Below, piece by piece: positions 1 through 13,395 of a DNA stretch of 64,000 bases. Under the pieces are notes generated by a model. That model was not told the origin of the DNA, ran no database searches, and was given only the letters and a program-made list of their open reading frames with translations. The number at the start of each line of letters is the position of its first letter. Within the stretch, counting starts at the first letter, position 1. The translations under genes were made by a program, and so were the position numbers. The DNA comes from Amia ocellicauda (taxonomy: Eukaryota; Chordata; Actinopteri; Amiiformes; Amiidae): the NCBI RefSeq assembly GCF_036373705.1, contig NC_089863.1:6011357-6075356 (forward strand), written 5' to 3'.

Positions 1-626
1 TTTTTGCTGACCTGCTGTAGGTGACCTGACCAATGACTGAGCACCAGGTCACTTATACACCACAAGGCTCAATAACAACTTAAAAAATTACAATACAATC
101 AATAACTGATATATACATTCATAGGCAGGTACAGTTCTCATAAAAATACACTATACACCTCCACACAAATATGAAAACGAGGATTAAGAGAGATAATGTA
201 TTTATTCGCACCCCTGACACAAGCCTTATATGGCAGAGACCGGATCTGTACACGTCTGCATACGAAACGGGGCATGTAGGTCAGACAGATTGGGAAGAGG
301 ACCAGTTAACTAACAGGAATGGACGCTGGCCCTCGTTCGTACGGGACCTGTCAGACACTCACCGAGAGGCAGAGAGAGAGAGAGTGCTAATCTGGAAGGG
401 CTCCCAGGAGCAGGCAGTTAATAAAATGGCGTGCTAGCTCGAGAGCTAGGCCACAGACAACACTCACACACACACACACACACACACACAGCCCTGTACA
501 CAACTCGCCCACAATGCTAGACTGGACAATAACAGTCACACTCACCGACTGCGCAACGCTGGGCCCTGAACAGCACCCCGCTCCTCTCATGCACCCACGC
601 CACAACCACGCAAGGTAACACACACA

Positions 627-664
<38 letters not shown>

Positions 665-1533
665 TATGTGACGTGGCAAAAATAACCAGATAAATAAATA
701 AATTCAAGGCCTACAATTTCAGGGCTGTTTTTAAAACCTGATTTCGAGCCAAAACGGGAAAGGGTTAATTCAACTGGTAACAAAACATAAATATATTACA
801 AATTACATATTTTTTATTTAACTCTATTTGATTTTTAGTGGGTAAAAGCATAAATAAATCCAGCTAGCTGCTTTTAGATAGTTCCCTTAAAGACACCACA
901 CCCGACGTGGTGTAAACAACAACTAAAAACAGAATTTCCTCTCACCAGGCACAATCTAACACACCACACCACCAAAATAAGTCCATCGGACGGTTTGTAT
1001 TGACGATTTTTTTACAGGAACCGAATTTAAGAGAAAGATTTGAAAATTATTGTATTTTCTAAAAGACAAACCGCCCCCCCGCCTCCCTCCAAACAGTAGT
1101 GATAGAAATAAGCATTTGCACACCACATACGACAGCACACAGAAACGACATCAAATCCCCAAATATCCCCACACTAAAGGTCTGTAAACAAAGTGCCAAT
1201 AAAATAACAGGCTTCAAACGAGCTGAAGAATAGAAACAGATCGAATTCAACATCATTTGTGCATTTGTAACACACAACAAACAGGCACATTAATAAACAG
1301 AGCCTCCTCCTTCACACACATACACACACACATACACACACACACACGTATAAAGATAGCACACAGATCGGGGGCGAAATTAGCTTGATAACGTTTGCAG
1401 CTAAAATAATTTGGCCTTAAAGATTACATCAGCAACCCAGTAGGCAGGCGACGTACAAACAGGGCTTATTAGCACAAGAACCAGCCTCAATCAGGAACGC
1501 ACACACACACAAAAAAGAAAAACCGAAAAGAGA

Positions 1534-1571
<38 letters not shown>

Positions 1572-2855
1572 CGTAGATGCATCAACTCCACATATACTGG
1601 CCTTCCACATGTATGACATCTCCAAGCTCACTGCGAACAAAAAGACAGACCCACTTACCTCCAAGTCAGAATAACAATCTCACACATTCGCAGACTAATA
1701 ACAACAATAAAATAATACTACAATACTGGAAATGCGAACTACTACACTGTGAGAATCCTCCAACAGTCCCACACAACCACAACCAGCTACACACAGAGCC
1801 CCCAAACAGCAGAACATCTCATAAAAAAAAAAACAGAAGCACAAATATTTTTGTTAATGGAAAATAAAAATAATAATTAATAATCCTTAATTCGGAAGGC
1901 CTTGGATTGCACATTATTAACTAGGATCACACCTACTTCTGCCTCGCACACCCCAACTAAAACAAAAACACACACAGTGGCGAATGCAGGACCACAAAAA
2001 AGGGAAAGAAAACAACAAACAAACAAAAGCAAAAAAACACACACACACACACACACACAACTGCTGTTCCCCAAACCCCTCCGCGAGAAAACCCCAACAA
2101 TAGATGCCTCGGTCGATTTGAAAAAATATATCATGATAATCACAACCAAAATGAATAACAGAAAAATAATAAATTCAATTTTAAAAGTCAGGTCAAACAA
2201 ACAGTGCACCCAAAGAAAAAACACACAACTAAACTGCACATTTCAGTCAGAGGAACCAGAAAAAAGAAAGGAAAAAAAAAAGAACAAATGCAAACAAGAA
2301 AGAAAATAAAAGGAGTTTTTTCTCTTCAGACTTAAAACCACCACACAATGGGGCTTTCCAACCTAAATTCATCAGAAGGGAGTCCCCTCTCGATCTGGTA
2401 GTGTCTCCTACCCCCCGATTAAGGAGGGGTCGGATCCCCCAGATTTACCCCCCAAAACCCTCTCTCGACACCCCCAAGCCGCCCCCCCGACCCCCCCCCC
2501 CCCTATTCACCTCCAGAAAATATGAATCCCGTGCTGTGCTGCCTCTCTTTTGCCGAGGTAGCGAAGCTGACTTAAGTATTTGGTAGGCATGCAGGGAGGG
2601 CTGTAGCTTCATTCTCCCAGTATCACTTTCTACAATTAAATTGCACCTTTTCGGGGGGCCCAAAAAATCTGAAAAAAAATCGGGGGCTGCCCACGGGCCC
2701 GCTTTAGATGGGTGCGGAGTTTGGGGGCTCCAGCTGTCACCTGCGGGGGGCAAAAAATTAATGAGTGGGGCTTCGTGTTTCTGGGCTGCGCCAATACTAA
2801 TAGCCCTTACTCTCCGGCTTTCTTGTACGCCTGCCAACACACTCGAACAGCCAGC

Positions 2856-2938
<83 letters not shown>

Positions 2939-3648
2939 GGGAGGGAGGGAGAGGGAGAGAGAGAGAAGGAAAGGGAGAATAAAGGAGGGGGGGAAGGAGG
3001 GAAGAAAAGGGGGTGAGGGGAGTTTGTTGTTGTGTGGAAGTGTTTGTGTTTGTGCGAGGGGGGGAGGGAGGGAAGTTGGGGGGGAAGTGGAGTGTGTGCG
3101 TTTGTGGCGGGGGGAGGCAGAGAATGTAAAGTTTCTTATTAACTAAAGATTAACTAAAGTTCACGTCTCTCTCTCCCTCTCTCTCATTTCCAGACACACG
3201 TACATACACGCACAGATGTGCGCTGGAAATCCAGAAGCACTTGCACAGAGAGAGAGAGAGGGAGAGAGAGACTTAGTGTTGGCTCCTATTCAATTAGCAC
3301 TTAGAAGAAGAGGAGAAAAGAAAAAAGAAGAAAGAGAAAGACAGAAAGAAAGGGGGTGAAAACAGTGGAGGTGGTGGTGGGGAAGAGGTGTGGGGGGGTG
3401 TAGCAGGGGGATACCCTTGCTCCCAGCCTCTTCAAAGTGCTTTGAACTCCCTTTCATGTGTTTGTCATCCGCGCAGCCCCACTCCGGGCCCGGGCCGAGC
3501 CCTGCTGTCCTCTAACACTATTTTACACTTGCATTTTTTTCCCCCTGCCTGGTGCGTTTTTTATAGGCGTTGCACAGGGAGGCCAGCGGGCCCAGGCAGA
3601 CGTCTGCAGTGTTGAATGTGCTGAGAGCATTCGGCAGTTAGGTTTACC

Positions 3649-3681
<33 letters not shown>

Positions 3682-4000
3682 GGGGGGGGCAGACTTTCGC
3701 TTACACACACACACACACACATACGGACATACGCACGCACGCGCAGTGGCACACACACACACACACGCACGCACACAGATCTATGGCCACTGTCGGTGAC
3801 TGCGCAACTCAACTCCACAAGTTCCTCCTGTAGCGCCTGCTGCCTTTTTTTTCACGCTCTGTGCGGCTGTGCAGTTGCTCAGGGACAGTGGCGCCAGGCT
3901 GGTGCCCGTCGGGGTGACCATCACCACAAAGGTGACTTCGGTGGCAAGTGCTGATCAGCACTGTGGGTCTCTGGTGAACGAGATTAATGAGGGCTCAGTC
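1..4000. other. Gene-poor, microsatellite-rich region
   Basis: No coding exon can be recognised. The stretch carries CA tracts (about 464-490, 605-662, 1315-1348, 2037-2060, 3703-3778), GA tracts (1539-1566, 2858-2935, 3249-3270, 3650-3680) and G-rich/GA-rich segments from 2935 to 3120. Open frames here are low-complexity readings of these repeats. The segment 3830-4035 is more complex in composition and could hide an exon, but neither strand gives a recognisable protein or a convincing splice pair. Confidence 0.6.
2858..2935. repeat. (GA)n microsatellite, about 38 copies
   Basis: An uninterrupted run of alternating G and A, one of the longest perfect dinucleotide tracts in the window, followed by a degenerate GGGA-rich tail to about 3010. 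Confidence 0.98.
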
Positions 4001-4035
4001 CCCCATTGGCCCTCACAGGCCTCCGGACCCCAGTA

Positions 4036-7000
4036 GTGTTTAAAAGTTGTTTCGGAAACCAATACACTGAGGGTGAGGCCTTTGGTTGTCTATTAAAAGT
4101 ATAACAATAATCCTCATGATCATAAATTCAAAAGCATTTCATTTTTTTACATTTCTATTATTTTTATGAATAATTGCTTTAAAACCACTTAAAGTTAGTG
4201 GCCTTCACAGTTTTTTTGTTACTATCTGACCAATACAGGAAAACACTTTTTTATTATTATTTTTATTATCTATTTTGCAGCTACAGTTATAATCATTATT
4301 ATTATTACAATTAAACTTTTATTTGACACATTTAAAATGCTGGCAACTGTCCCCAAAAACGACCAAATCCTAAAAATTAAAGAATGCCATAATAGTGATA
4401 TTTGACTGAATGGTATTATGACTACTATTACTAAGCATTCATTTTAAATCACACAGAGGGCTGGCGTATTGTCTTCTGGTGACACAGTAATAGCATTTGT
4501 CCAATGCATTGAGCCCCCACACCCTGACACCACATAGTGTACTGGGGCCCTTGCTAACTAACACCACACACACCAGACGCAAAGCGTAAAGGGTCCAAAT
4601 GGAAACAGTCATATATTGTCATCTAGTCAAAATGCAATATAAATATATAACCTTGCATTATAAAAGTCCGATTCCCATATTAGGTAGTACAGAGCATGCC
4701 ACGGAAAACTTTTATTAACTCAGTTTTACTCAGTTTGGTTGTTGCACATTATCAAAATCCCCACCTTTTTCTCTCTCACTCAAAACTCTTTGCTCTCCTT
4801 CATTTCTTTCCTGATAACGAGTCTTTAGTGTAAATAAAAGTGTTCATGTGTTCTTGCCTATGATTGTTAAGACCCCTACCGCGTTTAAATCAAATTAATC
4901 ATAACATAATTTGGGCTGATGGGGTTCTGACGCTAAATTGTAAGCAGGTTTTAAGCCTAAGAAACGAGGCTCAGGTGTGTTTCACTGCGTTGCCATGACG
5001 TCATTCGCATACGGGCGACGTCATGTGCGTTAGAAACGGGCGGGGCTCTAACGTGCCACGCAGGTCTTATCCCCGCTACACTGTGACGATCGACAAATCT
5101 GTGACGTCAGCGACCGCCACCAGAAAGACAAACACCAAAAAAGGAGTAGGCTGACAAAGCATTGATATAACTTTAGTTTAAAAGAAGGTTTCAAATTATT
5201 TTTGTCAGTATATCATAAGGTAAGTGTACAGTAGCCTTAACTGAACACTACAACGGCATGATCGCACTGACCTCTTCTGGATTGACGTCTCTTTGACCTT
5301 TGAACTCTAAGGGCAGTGACGTATCAACGCGCACAAGCAATAATTAACCGTCACAAATACCGAGCTTACAATTATAAGAATTATACTTATGACTTGTGTT
5401 TGACCGTTGGCTATTTTAATATAATTAATCATTCAATAGGCTATTTTCATTACACTTTTACCATCTACCTGCTGTTCCTCATGATAACATGACCAGTCAG
5501 AAAGTGTCACAAAAATCTTTCACGGTCCTGCTTTACGTTAACAAAGGTCAATTAAAAATATTCTGTTACTCGCTGGTGTATATATATATATATATATAAA
5601 GTTTACGTTTTACGAGAATATGCTGAGAATAAAAACTTTGCAGAAAGGTTAGTAATGCCTTCTGATTGTGACGCAGATCCCTGGGGTTTCAGTTAAAATC
5701 AATGCGCATTTGGATGGTTTTGCATGCATACAGTACATGTTGTTATGCGGTTCATTAAAACAAATATAATTGTCTCTAGGTTGCTTATTTGGGAATACTG
5801 TTTTTCGTTTAAAATCTGGTTGTAGAAATGTAATATTGTGTGCATGTATGGCGTTTTTGACAGCATATTGTCCCCAGTACACTTTATCGTTACAATGTTA
5901 CCGGCTAAGCGGGGCCACTGGTGCGCAGGAACTGTGACGATTAATTAGTGAGCGATTTGACATCATAGAACACCTTACCGTGAAATACATCTCTTCACTA
6001 TTTTAGTGAATTAACTTGTTTTGTGACAGACAGAAAAACCACACCACACCTTCCCTCTTAACTCTCGCACAGTCCCTTATCTAAATGCAAATATATATAA
6101 TTTACTTTTAAGGAGAGAGAACCTGAACGATATCCCCTGCCATAAAGGGACTTTGTTACCTTCATTTTTAAAACTATCTGTTCGTTACACCGCCGGGAGA
6201 GGGGGAACCAGTAGGCCTGACCCCCAGATATTATCTCTCTCCTTCTGTCTCAACGAGTCTGTGCTTTTATGTCCACTGTGCCTAATGTACTTCCTTTGAC
6301 CGTTTCTGTTATTTCCTGTGTGAACTGATTGTGGTAACTGCCATGTAAGATGCCATGCTAAACAACAACTGAGTGGAAACCGCCTAGAATTAACGGGATG
6401 GAAAAGGAATAGACGAGGAAATGCGAAGACAGATCTCCGCCCAGTCAGGAGGGTCGCGGCCGGGCAAAGCACACACACAATTTAGACCAATCTAACCCAT
6501 TAAAATACAGGACTCGTGAGCTAAGGGGGGTGCAGGAAACGCGCTGACTGACACATAATAATATGATAAGAAGTCACATTATACTCATGTTTTAACAGGT
6601 CCCTATATCATAATAATAATAATTATGTATCTTCCCAAATAATTTATATCATTGTTACAATTTCAACTATTTTTCTGCCACTACAGCTATCAGTGAAGGC
6701 ATGTCTTGTTTTAATGTGGCGATTTTAAAAGTCCTACATATACTTGACACTATATATATGTATATAATTGATGTTCTGTTTTTTTATGTTTAGGTTTTAT
6801 TCGAGTTGGCAGTTTCTGCTGCTGCAGAGAGCACAGTTAAGCGAAGGAGCCCGTCTCTTCTCTTCTCTCACCACAGTTTTCACCAAGAGCTTCGTGGCAG
6901 ACGACAGACAGGTCGCCCCTCAGCTCAGGCGAGTCATTTCGTACACCGCATATAGCCGCCCCCTGGCGCGGGCCCTGCTCATCTCAAAACGCTTTCTCTC

Positions 7001-7628
7001 CAGCTTGCTGCGTTACAACAGAACCAGGGAGCCGGCAATACTGCAAATGAGCCATGCAAATGCAGCGAATATAAGTTCACTTTCCACACTCGGCCTTTTA
7101 GTGCACATATTAAGCTAACAATGTTACAAAGACCGATCTAGAGCTGGAGGTTTAAACATAGAGGGTCGGTGCTGCTAATAACAGCGCAGAGGGCATTCGG
7201 CGAGTGAGGGGATCGGCCGGCCCGACTCCGTGGGGCAATTGTGTCAGGGGCAGATAGCACTGGGGCAGTTAGGAAGCCCAGGGCAAACATAATAATTCAC
7301 TGATCTAAAGCCATCAGTTTTTACGGCTTACAAATTAATGTTTTCTTTCACCGTGGTGAAAGTGCTATATTATAAATATATTGCATAATTATTAATAACA
7401 CGATAATGATATTAACAACAATATATTAATATTATTATATTTACATACATTTTAAAGGAATTATCATGTGTAAAGATTGCGTTTGATAATTAACTATAAT
7501 TATACCAAAATAAATTGAAGAAAATCACGGAAGGAAGTTTTTATGGTATCTTCGTTTTGGCTCAAAGGTAAAATCTTATTTATACACTTTCAGATACAAA
7601 CTATCCCACATTTCCTCAAGCAACAAAC

Positions 7629-7660
<32 letters not shown>

Positions 7661-8600
7661 TGTATTCGTACCTAAACTATTTCGATTGTGTGATTTAGCA
7701 TACTTATGTTCTATCAATTATATAATTTAATCGATATAATGTAATCTATATAGACAGTACAAACAGTAACGTTATTGCTAAAGGGAACTACGTGGTCACT
7801 AATACTCTGTTGTTTTTATTATCAGTAGTAGTATTAATAATATATATATATATATATAACCGGAACATATTAATACGAATTATCAATATAATAATAGGCT
7901 ACGCATTATTATATTTATTTATAATTTGATCATTTGAATATTCGAGGAAGCTTCATGTTTTAAACTTGCAACATTACTTGTCAGGATTTCTGCCGTAAAA
8001 GCGAGAGCGCAGGCAGGTAACGCGCGCCGTTCCCACGCCTTACATTTACACGCAACGAAAAATACTTTTTTTGTAGTCTGATTTTTTGTTGTTATAAATT
8101 TAATAGTGCAGAATGCACATCATTTTAATTCAATCGTGAGAGCTTCTGTTCAGAGCAATAAAGCACCCACTGTTTATTTAATGTAAAGTTTGTAAATACA
8201 AACTTTGGGACTCGGAACTAACATTTATCAGACTTTTGTTTAATCGTAAATTTAACAGATATGCCCGTGATTGCGTATATGTATAGACACAAAACATCCA
8301 TATAGAGCGGTATGTATTATTGCAGCAGTTATTCATATTACACGTTTATTAATACTATTATCTCGCTTAATTCCACGCAAGAAAATAGCATATATTATAC
8401 ATATACACATATGTATAGCAAGTCATATGAAGTATTACAAACTATAAAATAATATAGTAAATATTATGTATGTGTATATTTATATATAGCCTATATGCAC
8501 TTTTATTCTTCAAATGTGTCACTTTGTTTGTGGATTGTCCAGTACACTTTTAGCATTATTCTTCAGATTCCCAATTGTCAGTACCTGGACGGGTAAAGGC
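4036..8600. other. AT-rich intergenic region, no gene seen
   Basis: The base composition is AT-rich with TA and ATA microsatellites (5576-5600, 7630-7662, 7840-7858). The longest frame (6768-7118, plus, 116 codons) is of normal complexity but resembles no family I know and has no clear splice context, so I do not call it a gene. A cluster of CRE-like sites at 4996-5109 is listed separately. Confidence 0.55.
4996..5109. promoter_or_regulatory. Cluster of cAMP response element (CRE) motifs
   Basis: Two perfect palindromic TGACGTCA octamers (4996-5003 and 5102-5109) and a CGACGTCA variant (5016-5023) lie within 114 bases, in a short GC-richer island inside AT-rich DNA. Looser TGACGT half sites follow near 5284 and 5317. 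TGACGTCA is the established binding site for CREB/ATF dimers. A CREB-responsive promoter or enhancer is an inference; no adjacent gene was found. Confidence 0.5.
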
Positions 8601-8669
8601 GTCTGCCAAGATTAAGAACTAATACTTATATTAGTAGTAAAGAACAGAAATACAGCTGAACGTTTAGTT

Positions 8670-9475
8670 CAAACGTCGCACTGGGCTGGGGCAGAGGGCG
8701 CAGGGATGCACTGACGGGGGGTCCAGTGTTTCTGCGGGGCGCTCTCGGCGCGGCGGCGGCGGACTGCGCCCCAGAGTGGCCCCCGGGCGGGCGGTGCGCA
8801 GGGTCGCTGTCCGGGAGGAGTGCCGGTCTGTCAGCAGCAGCTGCCCGGACTGAGCAGCCGACACACGGCGCAGCGGCTGGAGACACGCAGGCAGAGCCGG
8901 GGCTGCCCGGCGCACAGCCGGGGACGAGATCAGGTGGAGGCGGTTTATCTGCGGGTCTGCGGGACCCGGCCAGGGACGACAGGCGGGGGAGCCGGACGGA
9001 CAGACGCGCCGACGGACAGACGGGCTTCAGTCTCACGAAATGCCCCTCAAACCCCGTCTGTTACAGTTACTGAAATAATGTCAAAATGTATCCAATGCAT
9101 TAAAAAAGAATAAATGCATTTTATAATTGTTTTATATAAAAAGCGCAATTAATGTCTTACCTTTTTTTTTAAGCCACAGCTTCCCCACAGCCTTCAAAAA
9201 ATCAGAATAAAATAATAAAAAATACTGGCGTGGTTTCCAGACGCTGTGGCCGGAGGAAAGCGGAGATAATTTAAATCCCTTTTTTGTGTTTTTCAGACCA
9301 TTCGGGCTCCCAGGCGCTGCTGTTTGAAAATGGCGCCAAAGGCGCGGCTCCCCGGCTAGTCTCTGAACTGGCCACGCAAAAAAAAATAAAAAAAAAATAT
9401 AAAAGGGCTCATAAATTTTTTTCGCCCGCGGCATCGAGCGTGTCTTCGGGCTGGTCAGCTAACCCGGTCACTCGT
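8670..9475. promoter_or_regulatory. CpG-rich island, candidate promoter of an unseen gene
   Basis: Bases 8670-9050 are strongly GC- and CpG-rich in an otherwise AT-rich region, with a second GC-rich patch at 9290-9470. At 9332-9340 the sequence GGCGCCAAA reads TTTGGCGCC on the minus strand, an E2F-type site, directly followed by GGCGCGG. Vertebrate CpG islands of this kind usually mark promoters. Open frames on both strands (up to 136 codons) look like GC-driven shadows, and I cannot assign a transcript or direction. Confidence 0.5.
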
Positions 9476-10829
9476 TTCTCATAACGTCGCTTCCTGAATT
9501 TTTATTTATTTTTTGTTTAATTAAAATGACCGTTATCTGTGCCGCAGTGCAGCACGGGAAGGGAACTTGTTGTTTTGTTTTTTTCAAATTCCTGACGGAG
9601 CAGCCGCGGCTGGACGGGCGCACCCTGGCGGACACTGCGCGGCACTGCAGCGCTGCTGTGAGACTGGAGAAGGGATTTCTTACCGACAATATGTAGTGCA
9701 GCATTTAAATAAAGATAATTACTACTGCTACTAATGACAAGATAGATAATCACAACCTATTGATTCTGAGAATTTCTCTACTAACTGACCAATCCCCGAG
9801 TGATTTAGTCACTTTATCAATTGTCAATCTTCTTATACACACGACTGTAGTCAGTATTAATTTGACATTTTGTATTAAACTATCCTCATTTCTCAGTGAT
9901 GCACAGTCAGGAGTTGGTTAAAACCCTGATTCAGCCCCAGGGAGAGAAAACTGTTCAACCTAGCTGCCTGAACTGGGTAGACAAGGTGTGTGTGTGTGTG
10001 TGTGTGAGTGAACTTTGCACTGTCCATTGAAATCTGTGGTCTCCCAGGCTGTGTTGCTGCATCGTTTGACCCCTTCAATGGTGCACTGCTTGTATCACTG
10101 TACAGCACGACTGCACAACTGTAATAACATTTTATTGTGTTATGATGATGATCTTAATAATTTACTCCAACTACGCCAGACACAGTAATATATTATTTGA
10201 ATGAGTGTTATGAAATATATTTATTGTCTGTCAGTCATTGTAAGGGCAGCTGCTAATAAATAAATATAACAATAAATAATAATAATGAATTATGAATGTT
10301 CTGCACAAAATGTAATAAAACAAACAATAATAGGCAGTAGTCAGTAGTGGATACAATACAGTGAGTTTTATTATTTTTTATATATATATTTATATATTTA
10401 AAAGGTATACATTTTTTTTTAGCTTTCCACTAAAACGTGACACTCGGTATCGATTTTACAAGCAGGAATGAATATAGTTGTGTTTTTATCTTACAAATCC
10501 ATAAAAATACTTACTTTGTTTCATTTTTATAATCATTACTTTTCCTCTCCATCTTTTTATTTACAAAATCCAAATACTTAGCAGAGCAAAGCAGGCTGGG
10601 ATCTGACTGGACCCTGCCCGGTCCGAGATATCACTTCCTGCATCTCTGTGGGCGGCCCTTCTCGTGTTGGAGGGAATGGCAAACGTCCACCTTGCCCCCC
10701 CCACCCCTCTTGCCAATTGCCACAAAACATTGATTGAAGAAAATAAATCATCCCACGCGGTTGTGTCCCTCGGAGGGATTCTAGTGATTAGCCAATGGAA
10801 AGCCAAACAACTTCCACTCTAGATCCTGT
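9476..10829. other. No gene seen
   Basis: This is AT-rich DNA with a short GT tract (about 9987-10006) and scattered ATA repeats. No exon, RNA gene or recognisable transposon was found. Confidence 0.55.
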
Positions 10830-11804
10830 TGTCCAGTCAGTGACTCTGCAGCAGCCCAGTCTGGTCCAGTCCACTGCAGTCCAGTCCAGTCAGTGACTCT
10901 GCAGCAGTCCAGTCCAGTCCAGTCTAGTCTAGTCTGAGCCATTCAGTGACTCTGCAGCAGTCTAGTCTAGTCCAGTCAGTGACTCTGCAGCAGTCCAGTC
11001 TGGTCCAGTCCAGTCCAATCCAGTCAGTGACTCTGCAGCAGTCCAGTCTGGTCCAGTCCAGTCCACTCCAGTCCAGTCAGTGACTCTGCAGCAGTCCAGT
11101 CTGGTCCAGTTCAGTCCAGTCCAGTCAGTGATTCTGCAGCAGTCCAGTCCAGTCTAGTCTAGTCCAGTCAGTGACTCTGCAGCAGTCCAGTCTGGTCCAG
11201 TCCAGTCAGTGGCTATGCAGCAGTCCAGTCCAGTCCAGTCCAGTCAGTGACTATGCAGCAGTCCAGTCTGGTCCAGTCCAGTCCAGTCCAGTCTAGTCTA
11301 GTCCAGTCAGTGACTCTGCAGCAGTCCAGTCCAGTCCAGTCTAGTCCAGTCCAGTCAGGGATTCTGCAGCAGTCCAGTCTGGTCCAGTCCAGTCAGTGAC
11401 TATGCAGCAGTCTAGTGTAGTCTAGTCAGTGACTCTGCAGCAGTCCAGTCCAGTCCTGTCCAGCCCAGTCCAGTCCAGTCAGTGACTCTGCAGCAGTCCA
11501 GTCCAGTCCAGTCAGTGACTCTGCAGCAGTCCAGTCCAGTCAGTGTCTCTGCAGCAGTCCACTCCAGTCCAGTTCAGTCAGTGACTCTGCAGCAGTCCAG
11601 TCCAGTCCAGTTCAGTCAGTGACTCTGCAGCAGCCCAGTCCAGTCCAGTTCAGTCAGTGACTCTGCAGCAGTCCACTCCAGTCCAGTTCAGTCAGTGACT
11701 CTGCAGCAGTCCACTCCAGTCCAGTTCAGTCAGTGACTCTGCAGCAGTCCAGTCCAGTCCAGTTCAGTCAGTGACTCTGCAGCAGCCCAGTCCAGCTCAG
11801 TCAG
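10830..11804. repeat. Minisatellite of about 1 kb (CCAGT / TGACTCTGCAGCAG units)
   Basis: The array is built from two alternating modules: runs of the pentamer CCAGT (with TCTAGT and TCTGGT variants) and a fixed module AGTCAGTGACTCTGCAGCAG. The fixed module recurs every 30-70 bases, some 25 times, while the number of pentamers between copies varies. The module contains the palindrome CTGCAG. It lies 1.2 kb beyond the stop codon of the PABIR-type gene. Confidence 0.95.
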
Positions 11805-13055
11805 AGAACCGGAGTGAGAATCTGACTCACTGTCACACACCCCCATGTCTGATAATCTCCCTCCCCAGTCCCACTGCCCCACAAAACTGTCGCTAAAATT
11901 GGCACCATTATAAGGGGGAATTTCTCTTACATCACCGCGTCCCCAACCCCAGACACGGAGACAGAACATCCCCGGGAAGAACTGGACCGGGCCAATTAGC
12001 GAAGACACCCGCAGTAGAAACTGCACACCGATGTACTGTAGTGTACTGTGGGGTGGGCAGTTTTCATATGGCTATTAAAATAGCATTGTAACAGTCAAAG
12101 GTCCGACCCGATTTTCCCGCAGCCCCAGCTCACCGGGCTGGCCGTGCCATCCTGTACTGTACTGTACCAGCAACGTGCAGAGTGCCGCGGTAAAGAAACC
12201 CAAAGGTCAGACGTTCTCTGGACCGAACTCTCTCCATCCTAGTTCAGATCCAAACTGGGATCCCTGGTGCCTGTCCGTCCCGATGAAAATAAGAGAATAA
12301 TAGAAGGGATCAGCTAATTCGAGTAATACAGCAAGGGAAGGCGACTGGAACACTGGCCGGACCACCGTGAGTGTAATCCTCGGATATGTCGCCCGCGATC
12401 CCCTCGGTTCAGGGCCAGGGGCCGCTCGAGACGCGGCGTACGGAACAGGAGAGAGAGAGAGAGAGAGTGAGAGAACTCAAATGGGTCACTTGCTTCGGCC
12501 TTAAAGAGTGTGTGTGTTGGAATGGGACTGTCCATCTCTGTCCTACATTGAAGACAGTCCCTGTACCTCTTTCTCTCCCTCCATCAATCTTTACCTCCCT
12601 GCCTCTTTCACTCTCTCTCGCTCGCTCTTTTCTTGACCAAGAGTCCCGAAGTGACACCCCACACTGCTCCTTCTTTGGAATTACACAACTGTCCCATCAG
12701 CCTTCCTCCGATAGGCTCCTCTCCCCGCCTGCCTCCCGCCCCCATCGAGCAGCTCCTGGGTCTGTCCTCCATTTGATTGGCCGAACGCTTTTCCTTCCTG
12801 GTCTGTGATTGGCTGAGTCCCTTTCTCTTCCTCGCTCCGTTTTGGCGACACACCCAGGTCTGTGATTGGCTGAGGGACGAGGGAGGGTGGGGTTTCAAGG
12901 TTCGCTGCCTTCCCCCTGATTGGCTTAGGATCCCAAACTGCTTCTTTGTGATTGGCTTGGCTTGGCTTGGCTTGGCGGGCATCCTTCCCTCCAGAGCCAC
13001 CCGCCTGCTCCTCCCTCCTGATTGGCTGGGCTAGTGTCCTCCTCGTCCCGGGCTC
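11805..13055. other. Region downstream of the PABIR-type gene (probable 3' UTR in part)
   Basis: No separate coding exon was recognised. The part next to the gene (12770-13055) is rich in ATTGG motifs and would be transcribed as 3' untranslated sequence of the minus-strand gene. Further out is ordinary unique sequence with a short GA run at 12450-12468. I did not locate a confident poly(A) signal. Confidence 0.45.
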
Positions 13056-13095
13056 TCATTGGCTGGGCTGGTGAGGCATCCCGAGCCGTGATTGG
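12776..13095 (-). promoter_or_regulatory. Cluster of eight ATTGG (inverted CCAAT) motifs
   Basis: ATTGG occurs at 12776, 12808, 12866, 12919, 12951, 13021, 13058 and 13091, most within the longer word GATTGGCT. On the minus strand these read AGCCAAT. CCAAT in this context is the NF-Y core, but the cluster overlaps the last coding exon and 3' flank of the PABIR-type gene. It may equally be a decayed repeat or a second promoter. Confidence 0.45.
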
Positions 13096-13350
13096 TGCTG
13101 GGAGGTGAAGGGCGGGGGCGAGGGCAGGCTGACAGCCAGAGAGAGGGGGCTGCCCTGGGGGGGGGCACAGCCAGACACCCCCTCTGGAGGAGAGTCTGCA
13201 GGAGAGACACTGAGCGAGAGAGAGAGAGAGAGAGGTTATGTTAGTTATGTAGTCCCGAGCACACTGTCTGTCTGCAAACTGAGTGGTGTCTGTGTGTGTG
13301 TGTGTCAGTACACCAGTACAGTGTGTGTGAGGTGTTTATGTGTGTCAGTA

Positions 13351-13395
<45 letters not shown>

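Noticed and set aside
3523-3818. Minus-strand Cys/Val- and Ser/Leu-rich frames
   Set aside because: Readings of adjacent CA and GA microsatellites.
6768-7118. Plus-strand 116-codon frame
   Set aside because: Not low complexity, but no recognisable family, no splice context and AT-rich non-coding surroundings. Kept only as a mention.
8626-9113. Overlapping frames on both strands (83-136 codons) at the CpG island
   Set aside because: High GC lowers stop frequency on all frames; residues are Ala/Pro/Arg-rich on both strands without homology.
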